From Bacillota bacterium (GTDB taxonomy: Bacteria > Bacillota > Bacilli > Paenibacillales > Paenibacillaceae), in the NCBI GenBank assembly GCA_023433615.1, contig JAEZCJ010000069.1, forward strand, positions 44,229 to 108,228: DNA of 64,000 nucleotides. The letters run 5' to 3'. Positions 51,109 through 59,008 of the stretch are shown here, piece after piece. The position numbers were made by a program, and so were the translations under genes. The notes under the pieces are model-generated. The model was given only the letters and a program-made list of their open reading frames with translations. It had not been told where the DNA came from and did not search any database. Each line of letters starts with the position of its first letter. Position 1 is the stretch's first letter.

Positions 51109-51871
51109 CGCTGGATTCCTCCATCCGGGAATTGTGGGGGGCTCGAAGCCATTGGCGCATTAAGCTGATGTAGTAGAATAAGCCGATCAGGCAAGCAAGC
51201 TGGATGTTGTTCAGTCCGAGATAAGGGTGCGGCGTAGGCTTGATGAAGTCGATTCCTAGACGGAAGGCGAGATAGCCTGTCATGAACAGCTGGAACACCG
51301 CGCCGTCTGGGAGACGCCTGCGATTTTTTACCCCTATCAGGAATAATCCAAGCAGCAGCAAGAACGCAATTTCATAGAGCTGGGTAGGGTGGCGGGAGAC
51401 GCCGTCTCCAAAATCAACCCCCGTAACCCAGCCTGTAGGCGTCCCATAGGTATGGTCATCCAGCCCCGTCATGAAGCAGCCGATCCGTCCGATTGCCATG
51501 CCGAGAATGATTGGCAGTGCCATATCATCGCCTGTAGACTGGGTCACGCCGATGCGCTTCTTCACCCATTCTACGCCGATGAGACCGCCAAGCAGACCGC
51601 CGACGATCGTCTTCCCCTCCATGAGGTAGGTGTAGTTGTTCCAATTGTCGATGGTGAGACGGGGGTCCTCCAGCCAATACAGCACCTTCGAGCCCAAAGC
51701 CGCGCCTAGGATGGCGCCGACGATGATCCAGATGCTCTTGACCGCCGGCAGCCTCTCCTTCCTGCGCGTATACAGATACACGCGGAAGCCGATGAAGTAG
51801 GCGAGCGCTTCGAAGAGCACATGGGGATGCAGCTTGAACAGACCGAGATCGATCCAGATGGGGAAAGTCAT
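51098..51871 (-). CDS. Lgt-like (prolipoprotein diacylglyceryl transferase family) paralogue with altered catalytic positions
   Basis: A 257-residue membrane protein with about seven helices and the Lgt fold: HPHVLFEALAYFIGF, the loop GKTIVGGLLGGLIG, AIGRIGCFMTG, RHPTQLYE and LAFRLGIDFIKP. True Lgt proteins read FHGGLIG and GRLGNFxN; here the essential His (E. coli His103) aligns with Val90 and the conserved Asn with Cys132, while Arg129, Glu167 and Arg204 equivalents are kept. This argues for a lipid-handling enzyme with a different acceptor rather than the housekeeping lgt, which should lie elsewhere in the genome. It is the first gene of the minus-strand operon with the radical SAM gene. 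Confidence 0.82.
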   Translation of the reverse strand: MTFPIWIDLGLFKLHPHVLFEALAYFIGFRVYLYTRRKERLPAVKSIWIIVGAILGAALGSKVLYWLEDPRLTIDNWNNYTYLMEGKTIVGGLLGGLIGVEWVKKRIGVTQSTGDDMALPIILGMAIGRIGCFMTGLDDHTYGTPTGWVTGVDFGDGVSRHPTQLYEIAFLLLLGLFLIGVKNRRRLPDGAVFQLFMTGYLAFRLGIDFIKPTPHPYLGLNNIQLACLIGLFYYISLMRQWLRAPHNSRMEESSDAH

Positions 51872-51986
51872 TGCCGGCCTCCCTGTATGGTACTATTATC
51901 CAGTATAGGGAGTATTCTTGATGCGAGGGGATATTCCTGCATAAAAGCAGACTGGATACAGCGGCTAGCGGACGTTGGGAGGAGCA

Positions 51987-52505
51987 ATGCGTAAGTTTTG
52001 GACAGCATCAGTAGTTTTTGTAATGGTTGCTGTTATTGCAGGCTGCGTCGGCAATCGATCGGCCCCTTTAACGGATCAAGAGGTTGGCGACTATATCGCT
52101 GATCAGGAGATCGATGCAATTGCAGTCGAATTCATTAACGATGACTTCGTGGTTGTACTCTATCAACAGGGGAGTGTCTCAGGCTTCCATATGCTCTACA
52201 AAGATCCAGAGGGGAATATCCAAGACCCCTCTGTCCACGGGTTCGATTCGGAGTCAACGCCAGTACACCTATCGGGATCAGCCGCTAGACACCCATTCGT
52301 TACGGTTATCGTGAATGATGCTTCGATGATGGAAAGGGCGGATCGGATTGAAGTGACGTTCGAGGATGGAAGGGTCGTTCGCAGGAAGCGGATGGGGAAG
52401 GGGGCTATCATCCCGTACGGAACGGAGATCAATGGCAGCATGTCCTATTCGTCCGTCGTGCTATACGACGCGGAGAATAGGGAAGTGTATGCATATCCAT
52501 CATAA
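51987..52505 (+). CDS. Small lipoprotein of unknown function
   Basis: A 172-residue lipoprotein precursor: basic start MRKFW, hydrophobic core and lipobox VIAGC (Cys20). The mature part is beta-rich (IDAIAVEFINDDFVVVLY, HPFVTVIVNDASM, RIEVTFEDGRVV) with no family I recognise. GGGAGGAGC precedes the ATG at 51987. It is divergent from the Lgt-like operon, 115 bases apart, so the two may share regulation. The methyltransferase gene follows 47 bases later. Confidence 0.72.
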   Translation: MRKFWTASVVFVMVAVIAGCVGNRSAPLTDQEVGDYIADQEIDAIAVEFINDDFVVVLYQQGSVSGFHMLYKDPEGNIQDPSVHGFDSESTPVHLSGSAARHPFVTVIVNDASMMERADRIEVTFEDGRVVRRKRMGKGAIIPYGTEINGSMSYSSVVLYDAENREVYAYPS

Positions 52506-52552
52506 AGCGGATGTCTTATACGGCAATATTAATAATAGGAGGCGGCTGCACC

Positions 52553-53380
52553 ATGAAGGATGAAGTCTACAAGTACAACATCGAACGCTGGGAAGCGCTG
52601 GCGAAGGCGAATGCCTTGTTCACGCGCCCCAATCTGGAGCTGGACCGGGATTCGGCGCGCGCGTATCTCGACCTGGAACGGCTTGGCTTGGACATGGAAT
52701 TGGCCGGGATGCGCGTGTTATGCTTGGCCAGCGGCGGCGGGCAGCAGTCCGCGGCATTCGCGCTCTTGGGGGCAGACGTGACGGTGCTGGACATCTCTCC
52801 GTCGCAATTGGAGCGCGACAAGGCCGCTGCCGAGCACTATGGTGCAACGATTGTCTGCGTGCAAGGCGACATGCGGGACTTATCCGGCTTCGCCGAGGAT
52901 GCGTTCGATATCGTCTGGCATCCCTATTCGCTCAATTTCGTGCCGGATGCGCGGGTTGTTTTTCGCGAAGTGGCCAGAGTATTGCGAGAGGGCGGGCTCT
53001 ATCACCTGATGTGCGCGAACCCCTTCTTCTCCGGCGTTACGCATCGGGATTGGAACGGGGAGGGTTATACCGTCAAGGTGCCGTACGAGGATGAGGTCGC
53101 GACTTCCTATCCGGATCAGGAATGGGTGTATGACCCAGCCGAGGCCGATGGCCCGATTCAAGAGCCGAGGGAGTATAAGCAGACGATGAGTCGGATCATG
53201 AACGGACTGATACAGGAAGGCTTCGCGTTAGGCTATTTCTCCGAGGTGTCCGGGTGGTATCCGGAAGCGCCGCCGGGAAGCTGGGGGCACTTCACGCGGA
53301 TGGCGCCGCCCTGGATGGAGATGAATTGGATCTACAACCCCATGATGCGCGTGAGCTTCTCCGGGTTGGAGACAAAATAG
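52553..53380 (+). CDS. Class I SAM-dependent methyltransferase
   Basis: A 275-residue protein with the methyltransferase core: motif I MRVLCLASGGGQQSAAFALLG, the acidic motif VTVLDISPSQL, VQGDMRDLSGFAEDAFDIVW, and VFREVARVLREGGLYHLM. It is the UbiE/Methyltransf_11 type; the substrate is unknown. ATG 52553 has AGGAGG eleven bases upstream. Its last 49 bases overlap, tail to tail, the end of the sigma-factor gene on the other strand, which leaves no room for a terminator between them. Confidence 0.86.
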   Translation: MKDEVYKYNIERWEALAKANALFTRPNLELDRDSARAYLDLERLGLDMELAGMRVLCLASGGGQQSAAFALLGADVTVLDISPSQLERDKAAAEHYGATIVCVQGDMRDLSGFAEDAFDIVWHPYSLNFVPDARVVFREVARVLREGGLYHLMCANPFFSGVTHRDWNGEGYTVKVPYEDEVATSYPDQEWVYDPAEADGPIQEPREYKQTMSRIMNGLIQEGFALGYFSEVSGWYPEAPPGSWGHFTRMAPPWMEMNWIYNPMMRVSFSGLETK

Positions 53381-54243
53381 ACCGTGGTAACCGCAGAGCC
53401 GTCTTGGCTTGTCGCGAACGCCAATGCAATAGGGGGCTTCTCGCTGCGCTGCAGGAGAAGTCCCCTTTGTCCGCTGATCCATGCGTGGCGGACCTGCCCC
53501 GTGAGCGAGCCCTTGCCGGCGATGCCGGTGAAGAACGCGCCGATGCGATCGCGGCCGAGAATCGGATTGCGCGCAGCGCGCACGATGCCTCCGCCGTCGC
53601 TTAGGAGTACGGCGTGGTCTGTCAGCAGGCTGATGAAGGCGTCGAAGCGTCCGGTATGCAGCGATTGCGCGAACGTCTGCACGAAACGGTAGATCGATTC
53701 GTCGAGTGCGGCCTCGTTATCGCCGCGCGGCCGCTGGCCGATCTTGTCTGCGGCGCGGCTGAAAATTTTGCGGCAGGCCGCTTCGGATTTATTCAGCATG
53801 GCCGCGATCTCGCGGTAATCGTAGCCGAGCGATTCGCGCAGCACGAATACCGCGCGCTCCGGGGGCGTGCAGCTCTGCAAGAGGACGAGCATGGCATACC
53901 CCAGTTGTTCGCGGCGTAAGAGATGCGCCGAAGGCTCATCCTCCGAATCGAGCTCGATGATCGGCTCCGGCAGCCATTGCCCAGGATAGTGCTCGCGCCG
54001 CTTCGGAGCGGCCTTCAGCATGTTCAATACGCGGTTCGTCAGCATACGGACGAGATACGCCTTCGGATGCGCAATCTCTGCCCCGCCGCCGAGCTTGCTG
54101 ACCGAGACGAACACATCCTGCACGGCGTCCTCAGCTTCGCTCATCGAACCGAGCATCCGATACGCTAGCGAAGTAAGCAGCGGTCGGTATTCGCGGTATA
54201 ACGCCTCTAGCTGCTGCGTCGAGAAGCTCGGCGGCATGGACAT
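53332..54243 (-). CDS. SigJ-type ECF sigma factor with C-terminal SnoaL-like domain
   Basis: A 303-residue sigma factor: region 2 (YRPLLTSLAYRMLGSMSEAEDAVQDVF, partly SLAYRMLGSMSEAED), region 4 (SCTPPERAVFVLRESLGY, AAMLNKSEAACRKIFSRAAD) and a 120-residue C-terminal SnoaL/NTF2-like domain (FAQSLHTGRFDAFISLL, AFFTGIAG, FATSQDGSAVTTVYF). This fusion replaces a separate anti-sigma factor in SigJ/ECF41 proteins. GGAGGTAG precedes the ATG at 54243. It is 15 bases behind an AhpD-like gene, the classic neighbour and target of SigJ-type factors. Confidence 0.9.
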   Translation of the reverse strand: MSMPPSFSTQQLEALYREYRPLLTSLAYRMLGSMSEAEDAVQDVFVSVSKLGGGAEIAHPKAYLVRMLTNRVLNMLKAAPKRREHYPGQWLPEPIIELDSEDEPSAHLLRREQLGYAMLVLLQSCTPPERAVFVLRESLGYDYREIAAMLNKSEAACRKIFSRAADKIGQRPRGDNEAALDESIYRFVQTFAQSLHTGRFDAFISLLTDHAVLLSDGGGIVRAARNPILGRDRIGAFFTGIAGKGSLTGQVRHAWISGQRGLLLQRSEKPPIALAFATSQDGSAVTTVYFVSNPEKLTRIMGL

Positions 54244-54258
54244 CAGCCTTCTACCTCC

Positions 54259-54708
54259 TTAATTCTCGTAACAGCCAGGGAACATGCCTGTCGAGATGGC
54301 GATGCGGTTCCAGCAGTTGATGGCGTTGATCGCCATGATCAGCGCGACGAATTCGCTCTCGCTGTAATGTCTGCGCACCTCGTCGTAGACGGCCTGCGGA
54401 ACGCCGGCCTCGGCGATCCGCGTAACGGCCTCGGTCAACGCGAGCGCGGCGCGTTCCTTCTCCGTGAATACGGGCGCTTCGCGCCACACGACCACCAGAT
54501 TGAGCCGTTGCTCTGTCTCCCCTTGGCTGCGCATATCGCTGGCGTGCATATCGACGCAGAAGGAGCAGCCGTTAATCTGCGAGGCACGCAGCTTGATCAG
54601 TTCATAGAGCGATGGTTCCAGTCCCATCTTGGACGCCGCGTCCTCCAGCTTCAGCAGCGCTTGGAAGCCCGCGGGGTTGGCCGTTCGGTGATTCATACGC
54701 AATTGCAT
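54259..54708 (-). CDS. AhpD-like carboxymuconolactone-decarboxylase-family protein
   Basis: A 149-residue alkylhydroperoxidase-D-like protein: the redox pair CSFC (Cys48, Cys51) with His55 in NGCSFCVDMHASDM, and the helix EAPVFTEKERAALALTEAV. The start at 54708 has GGAGGG upstream; the longer open frame beyond is antisense to the LysM gene. It is first in a two-gene unit with the SigJ-type sigma factor, consistent with a redox or organic-peroxide response. Confidence 0.9.
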   Translation of the reverse strand: MQLRMNHRTANPAGFQALLKLEDAASKMGLEPSLYELIKLRASQINGCSFCVDMHASDMRSQGETEQRLNLVVVWREAPVFTEKERAALALTEAVTRIAEAGVPQAVYDEVRRHYSESEFVALIMAINAINCWNRIAISTGMFPGCYEN

Positions 54709-54834
54709 GGGTATCCCTCCATCGAATCGAATGTGTACGTCTCTTAGACAATCGAGACCTTCGATCTGTGACAGGGGGATCTGCCGGCGCATAAGTTGGG
54801 TAGTAACCCATACCATGCGATAGGAGTGCTCATC

Positions 54835-55641
54835 ATGCCGATTGTACCGGGAACCCATGTCGTCTATACCGTTCGACCGGGGGACTCCCTCTATCTGATC
54901 GCGGATCAATTCGGAACGTCCGTGCCTGCGCTTGTGGAGGCCAATGCCTATCGTCCGCCGATCGCGATGCCGGAACTCATCTACCCTGGGCTGAAGCTGC
55001 TCGTGCCGCTGCCCGGTATGTCGCAGCAGAGTGCCGTGCTTCACCAAGTGACGGAAGGCGATACGCTATACCGCCTCGCTGAGCGATATTCCGTCGGTCT
55101 CGACATGCTCGCGGCGGTGAATCGGCTCGAGAGGCCGGATATTCTCCGCGTCGCCCAGCTCATCTACGTGCCTGCGATGGTCTACGGGATCGAACAGGGC
55201 GATACCCTCACCGGCATTGCCCGGCGATTCGGCGTAACGGTGACGGACCTGATTCAAGCCAATGAGGAGCGTCCGGGCTTCTCGCTGGACCTGCTCTATC
55301 CCGGCTTCCGCCTCGTCGTTCCGTTGCCGTCCTCCGCGAACATCGCGGTATACCGGCCGCTGCCTGGGACGCGGATTGCCGCGGGCCAGGAATTGACGGG
55401 CATTGCCCGTGCCTTCGAAGCGACCGTGCTGTATCAGATTCGGGATGCCGCGAATCGCGCCGTCACGGAGGAGCGGCACTTCATGACGGAGGAAGGCGCG
55501 CCGGCGTTCAGTCCATTCCGCGTGCAGTTGCAATTCGATGCTGTCCCGACAACGCCTTCCGGCACCTTGATGGTCTACACCCGAAGCGCGAAGGACGGCA
55601 GCATTCAGGATCTCGTATCCATTCCCGTCTCGTTCGGATGA
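54835..55641 (+). CDS. LysM protein with C-terminal Gmad2 (spore-germination Ig-like) domain
   Basis: A 268-residue protein with three LysM domains (about residues 8-57, 68-113 and 117-163; YTVRPGDSLYLIADQFG, VTEGDTLYRLAERY, IEQGDTLTGIARRF) and a C-terminal Gmad2-type Ig-like domain (AVYRPLPGTRIAAGQELTGIA to LVSIPVSFG, about 170-268; seen as IAAGQELTGIARAFEATVL). LysM binds peptidoglycan or chitin, and Gmad2 occurs in sporulation proteins, so the protein is probably spore- or cortex-associated. There is no signal peptide, as in other spore-coat LysM proteins. AGGAG precedes the ATG at 54835. Confidence 0.85.
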   Translation: MPIVPGTHVVYTVRPGDSLYLIADQFGTSVPALVEANAYRPPIAMPELIYPGLKLLVPLPGMSQQSAVLHQVTEGDTLYRLAERYSVGLDMLAAVNRLERPDILRVAQLIYVPAMVYGIEQGDTLTGIARRFGVTVTDLIQANEERPGFSLDLLYPGFRLVVPLPSSANIAVYRPLPGTRIAAGQELTGIARAFEATVLYQIRDAANRAVTEERHFMTEEGAPAFSPFRVQLQFDAVPTTPSGTLMVYTRSAKDGSIQDLVSIPVSFG

Positions 55642-55656
55642 GAAGGGGCATGACGG

Positions 55657-56118
55657 TTAATTCGCTGCCGCCGCGCTGACCTCGGATAGCACCTTGCCGA
55701 CGAAGGCCGGCGTGCCCCAGATGATGTACCGGCCCTTCCGCTCCTGATCGTCGAAGAAATATTGGAACTTCGCGGCGCCGCGGGCAGGGTCGGGCTGATT
55801 CATGAGCTGCATGACGGCTTGGGAGATTTTCATTGCCTCCGCGCTGTCGACATAACAATCCAGCACCGTGCACACCTGCAGTTTCCCCTGTGCCGCGCCT
55901 TCATAGCCATCCATGAAGGCCTGCACGTCCTCCATCGCATTCGTCTTGAACTCTTCCGCGTTGCTGCCCATGAACATCTCTGCATCCTCCCTCCGGATTC
56001 GCCATTCCCCGCCAACTTTGGACGCCTTCAGCTGGTTCTCCCGAATATAGCGCCTGATCGTTCGGGGATGCATATCGAGCATCTGAGCAAATTGATCGAC
56101 AGTGAGTAGATCGTTCAT
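55657..56118 (-). CDS. Excisionase-type (HTH_17) DNA-binding regulator with C-terminal domain
   Basis: A 153-residue protein. Residues 1-52 form a MerR/excisionase-like winged helix (LLTVDQFAQMLDMHPRTIRRYI, ASKVGGEWRIRREDAEMFM). Residues 60-153 are an alpha/beta domain (LQVCTVLDCYVDSAEAMKIS, YIIWGTPAFVGKVLSE) that I do not recognise but that may bind a ligand. No phage or integrase gene is near. GGAGGTG lies before the ATG at 56118. Just upstream are three TTAC repeats at 10-bp period, probably its own operator. The gene is convergent with the LysM gene (15-bp gap). Confidence 0.78.
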   Translation of the reverse strand: MNDLLTVDQFAQMLDMHPRTIRRYIRENQLKASKVGGEWRIRREDAEMFMGSNAEEFKTNAMEDVQAFMDGYEGAAQGKLQVCTVLDCYVDSAEAMKISQAVMQLMNQPDPARGAAKFQYFFDDQERKGRYIIWGTPAFVGKVLSEVSAAAAN

Positions 56119-56146
56119 CGTATTAACACCTCCATATTGTCCGTAT

Positions 56147-56176
56147 GATTACATATTATTACGTTTGGTTACATTT
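56147..56176. promoter_or_regulatory. Three TTAC half-sites at exact 10-bp period, probable autoregulatory operator
   Basis: GATTACATAT, TATTACGTTT and GGTTACATTT lie head-to-tail with TTAC at 56149, 56159 and 56169, 30-60 bases upstream of the HTH_17 gene start. Successive sites on the same helix face suggest cooperative binding of the adjacent regulator. Confidence 0.55.
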
Positions 56177-56185
56177 GTAAAGGGG

Positions 56186-56370
56186 GAAATAACCGTTTCG
56201 AGTGACAAAGTGGATATACGGCAGCATTTATGAATATCATTGCTAGTTCGAATAGATATGAGCGAGATCACGAGGATGATGAGTCAATCTCCAAATTCGT
56301 CTCCATGCACGGAGGGCGGATCTGGTATGCGCGCAATCCGGAGCAGGGGAGCGCCTCTACTCACGATACC
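56186..56370 (+). pseudogene. Decayed fragment of a histidine-kinase ATPase domain
   Basis: One frame reads EITVSSDKVDIRQHL and stops at 56231; a -1 frame continues with DDESISKFVSMHGGRIWYAR and NPEQGSAS. In intact kinases the same order is seen: 'i.V.D.G.GI...l' followed by 'glSIsk.iv..HGGriw..s.pg.GS'. The fragment has no start, no HisKA region and a frame break, so it is a remnant. It lies in the gap between the HTH_17 gene and the GH94 gene. Confidence 0.5.
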
Positions 56371-56416
56371 GCGGGACACAACAGCAGCATTCATTTGATA
56401 TATCTAGGAAAACGAC

Positions 56417-56444
56417 TTGGAATACCCAGCCGATATTGTATAAT
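56417..56444 (+). promoter_or_regulatory. Predicted sigma-A promoter of the GH94 gene
   Basis: TTGGAA (56417-56422) and a perfect TATAAT (56439-56444) are 16 bases apart, ending 40 bases before the GH94 start codon. Confidence 0.6.
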
Positions 56445-56483
56445 GTTCTCGGATAATTCGACTATGGAATAAGGGGTGCGAGG

Positions 56484-58868
56484 ATGATCCGGATATCGGA
56501 TGACCAACAATATTATGAACTGACAAGTCCTACCCTGATGCCTAAGGCATCGGGGTTTCTGTGGAACGAGCGCATGATGATCCATATGAACTGCCGCGGG
56601 TATGCGGTCGCGCAATTCATGCAGCCGGAGCCGGCTAAGTATTCGCATGCGCCGAATCTCGAGGCCAAGACATTCATGCAGCCCGAGCAGCCTTACTATG
56701 CGCATCATCCCGGCCGATTCGTCTACGTGAAGGATGAGGAGACGGGGGAATTGTTCTCCGCGCCGTACGAGCCTGTCCGCGCGCAGGCCGACAGCTATAC
56801 GTTCGCCGTAGGCAAAAGCGATATCGTCTGGCGGGTGGACTGCATGGGCGTTCGCATCGAGATGAGCATCCGCCTGCCGAAGGAAGCACCGATGGAGCTG
56901 TGGCGCGTGAAGGTGACGAACCTTACGGCCAAGAAGCGCAAGCTCAGCATCTACCCGTACTTCACGGTCGGCTACATGTCATGGATGAATCAGTCCGGCG
57001 AATACAATGAAGAGCTGCAGGGGATTGTATGTTCCTCCATCACTCCGTATCAGAAGTATCCGGACTACTACAAGATCAAGGAATTCAGCGACAAGACCTT
57101 CCTGATCGCGGACCGGAAGCCGACTTCCTGGGAGACGAACCATGAAGCGTTCGAGGGCGAGGGCGGCATCGGGTCGCCGTCGGCGATTCAGGCCGAGCAG
57201 CTGGCGAAGGGAGATGCGCGATACGAGACGCCGGTGGCAGCCTTGCAATATCGCATCGAGCTGGCACCGAGCGAAGAAGAGGCGTACAAGTTCATCTTCG
57301 GGCCGGCCAAGGACGAGGCGCAGATCGCGGCGATCCGTCAGGAATACTTCCTGAACAAGAATGCCGACGGCGAAGACGGCTTCGCGGCGGCGGAGCGGGA
57401 ATACGACGCCTACATCCGGGACGGCCGCGGCTGCATCGAGATCGAGACGCCGGACGCGGATCTCAACAACTTCGTGAACCACTGGCTGCCGAGACAAGTG
57501 TTCTATCACGGGCAGACCAACCGGCTCACGACCGACCCGCAGACGCGAAACTTCCTGCAGGACCATATGGGCATGAGCTATATTAAGCCGGAAATCGCGC
57601 GGGCGTCCTTCCTCATCGCGCTGAGCCAGCAGAAGGCGAGCGGCTCGATGCCGGACGGCATCATCCTGCATCCGGATGCTGAGCTGAAGTACATTAACCA
57701 AGTGCCGCACACAGACCACTGCGTCTGGCTGCCGATCTGCCTCAGCACGTATCTGGACGAGACGAACGATTACGCGCTGCTGAACGAGGTCGTGCCGTAT
57801 GCGGACGGCGAAGGCTCCGGCACGGTCATGGAGCACATTACCCGCGCCGTCCAATGGCTCCTGCAAGATCGGGATGAGCGAGGCTTGAACTATATCAACC
57901 AGGGCGACTGGTGCGACCCGATGAACATGGTCGGTTACAAAGGCAAGGGCGTATCCGGCTGGCTGACGATCGCTACGGCCTATGCTTGCATGGTCTGGGC
58001 AGACATCTGCGAGAACAGCGGACATGCGGAGCTCAGCCGGCAATTCCGCGCATCTGCGCAAGAGACGAACGATGTGATCAACAAGTATCTCTGGGACGGC
58101 GAATGGTACGCGCGCGGCATTACGGACGACAATGTCGTGTTCGGAATCAGCACGGATAAGGAAGGCCGCATCTTCATCAATCCGCAGGGCTGGTCGCTCC
58201 TTAGCGGCGCAGCCGACCCTGAGAAGCAAGCGAAGCTCATTCGCTCGGTTGAGGAGCAATTGGAATCGCCTTACGGGGTCGAAAAGCTGGCGCCGTCCTT
58301 CACTGCCATGCGCGAGGATGTGGGCCGGGTGACGCAGAAGCATCCGGGCTCTGCCGAGAACGGCGCAGTGTACAACCATGCCGCAGCTTTCTACATCTAT
58401 GCGCTGTACGCGGTAGAGGAGAAGGAGAACGCCTATCGACTGCTTCGCAAAATGCTGCCGGGACCGACCGAGGCCGACATCCTGCAGCGCGGACAGCTGC
58501 CGGTGTTCATCCCGAACTACTATCGCGGCGCCTATCGCCAATTCCCGCGCACGGCTGGACGTTCGAGCCATCTGTTCAACACCGGTACCGTGCCTTGGGT
58601 CTACCGCTGCCTGATCGACGGGCTGTTCGGTCTGCAAGGCCGCGTGGACGGCTTGCAGGTGAAGCCGCAGCTTCCGGCGGATTGGCAGCAGGCGAAGGTG
58701 AAGCGGAGCTTCAGAGGCGCGGTGCTCAACGTCGTCATGAAGCGCGACGCAGGCGTGAGCCAGACGGAAGTAATCGTGAACGGCGTTCCGGTGCCGGACG
58801 GCATCATTCGCGACATCACGCCAGGAGCCGCGTACGAAGTTATCGTATCGATTCCGGCTGCGCAATAA
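56484..58868 (+). CDS. GH94-family glycoside phosphorylase (cellobiose/chitobiose phosphorylase-like)
   Basis: A 794-residue cytoplasmic protein covering the whole GH94 layout: N-terminal beta-sandwich (about 1-270; IHMNCRGYAVAQF, DIVWRVDCMGVRIEMSIRLP), linker helices, alpha6/alpha6 barrel (about 310-720; RNFLQDHMGMSYIKPE, VPHTDHCVWLPICLSTYL) and C-terminal beta part. The general-acid region reads GDWCDPMN (Asp475 and Asp478), where most family members have GDWND or ADWND. Such enzymes split beta-linked disaccharides with phosphate, giving a sugar-1-phosphate. RGAYRQFPRTAGRSSHLFNTGT is also typical. No sugar transporter is adjacent, so the substrate is open. Confidence 0.88.
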   Translation: MIRISDDQQYYELTSPTLMPKASGFLWNERMMIHMNCRGYAVAQFMQPEPAKYSHAPNLEAKTFMQPEQPYYAHHPGRFVYVKDEETGELFSAPYEPVRAQADSYTFAVGKSDIVWRVDCMGVRIEMSIRLPKEAPMELWRVKVTNLTAKKRKLSIYPYFTVGYMSWMNQSGEYNEELQGIVCSSITPYQKYPDYYKIKEFSDKTFLIADRKPTSWETNHEAFEGEGGIGSPSAIQAEQLAKGDARYETPVAALQYRIELAPSEEEAYKFIFGPAKDEAQIAAIRQEYFLNKNADGEDGFAAAEREYDAYIRDGRGCIEIETPDADLNNFVNHWLPRQVFYHGQTNRLTTDPQTRNFLQDHMGMSYIKPEIARASFLIALSQQKASGSMPDGIILHPDAELKYINQVPHTDHCVWLPICLSTYLDETNDYALLNEVVPYADGEGSGTVMEHITRAVQWLLQDRDERGLNYINQGDWCDPMNMVGYKGKGVSGWLTIATAYACMVWADICENSGHAELSRQFRASAQETNDVINKYLWDGEWYARGITDDNVVFGISTDKEGRIFINPQGWSLLSGAADPEKQAKLIRSVEEQLESPYGVEKLAPSFTAMREDVGRVTQKHPGSAENGAVYNHAAAFYIYALYAVEEKENAYRLLRKMLPGPTEADILQRGQLPVFIPNYYRGAYRQFPRTAGRSSHLFNTGTVPWVYRCLIDGLFGLQGRVDGLQVKPQLPADWQQAKVKRSFRGAVLNVVMKRDAGVSQTEVIVNGVPVPDGIIRDITPGAAYEVIVSIPAAQ

Positions 58869-58881
58869 GCAGCTGCATAAC

Positions 58882-58934
58882 GAGAGACAGTCTGCCCTCC
58901 CTCGATTAGAGGGAGAGAGGCCTGTCTCTTTTGT
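58882..58934. terminator. Bidirectional terminator between the GH94 and SLH-CAP genes
   Basis: AGAGACAG pairs with CTGTCTCT and the inner CCCTCCCTC with GAGGGAGAG around GATTA, followed by TTTTGTT on the plus strand. The genes converge here. Confidence 0.8.
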
Positions 58935-59008
58935 TGAGCATGCAATGCGTATTCAAGATTCGACGTCGAATTTGTTTCTCGAGACACTTGGCGATCACAA
59001 GCGGTCCC

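Noticed and set aside
51098..51871. Housekeeping lgt
   Set aside because: The essential His and conserved Asn positions are substituted and the gene sits with a radical SAM gene rather than with hprK or ppaX-type neighbours.
56979..58865. 628-codon minus-strand frame opposite the GH94 gene
   Set aside because: Exactly antisense to a well-supported phosphorylase and low-complexity Arg/Val/His composition; shadow frame.
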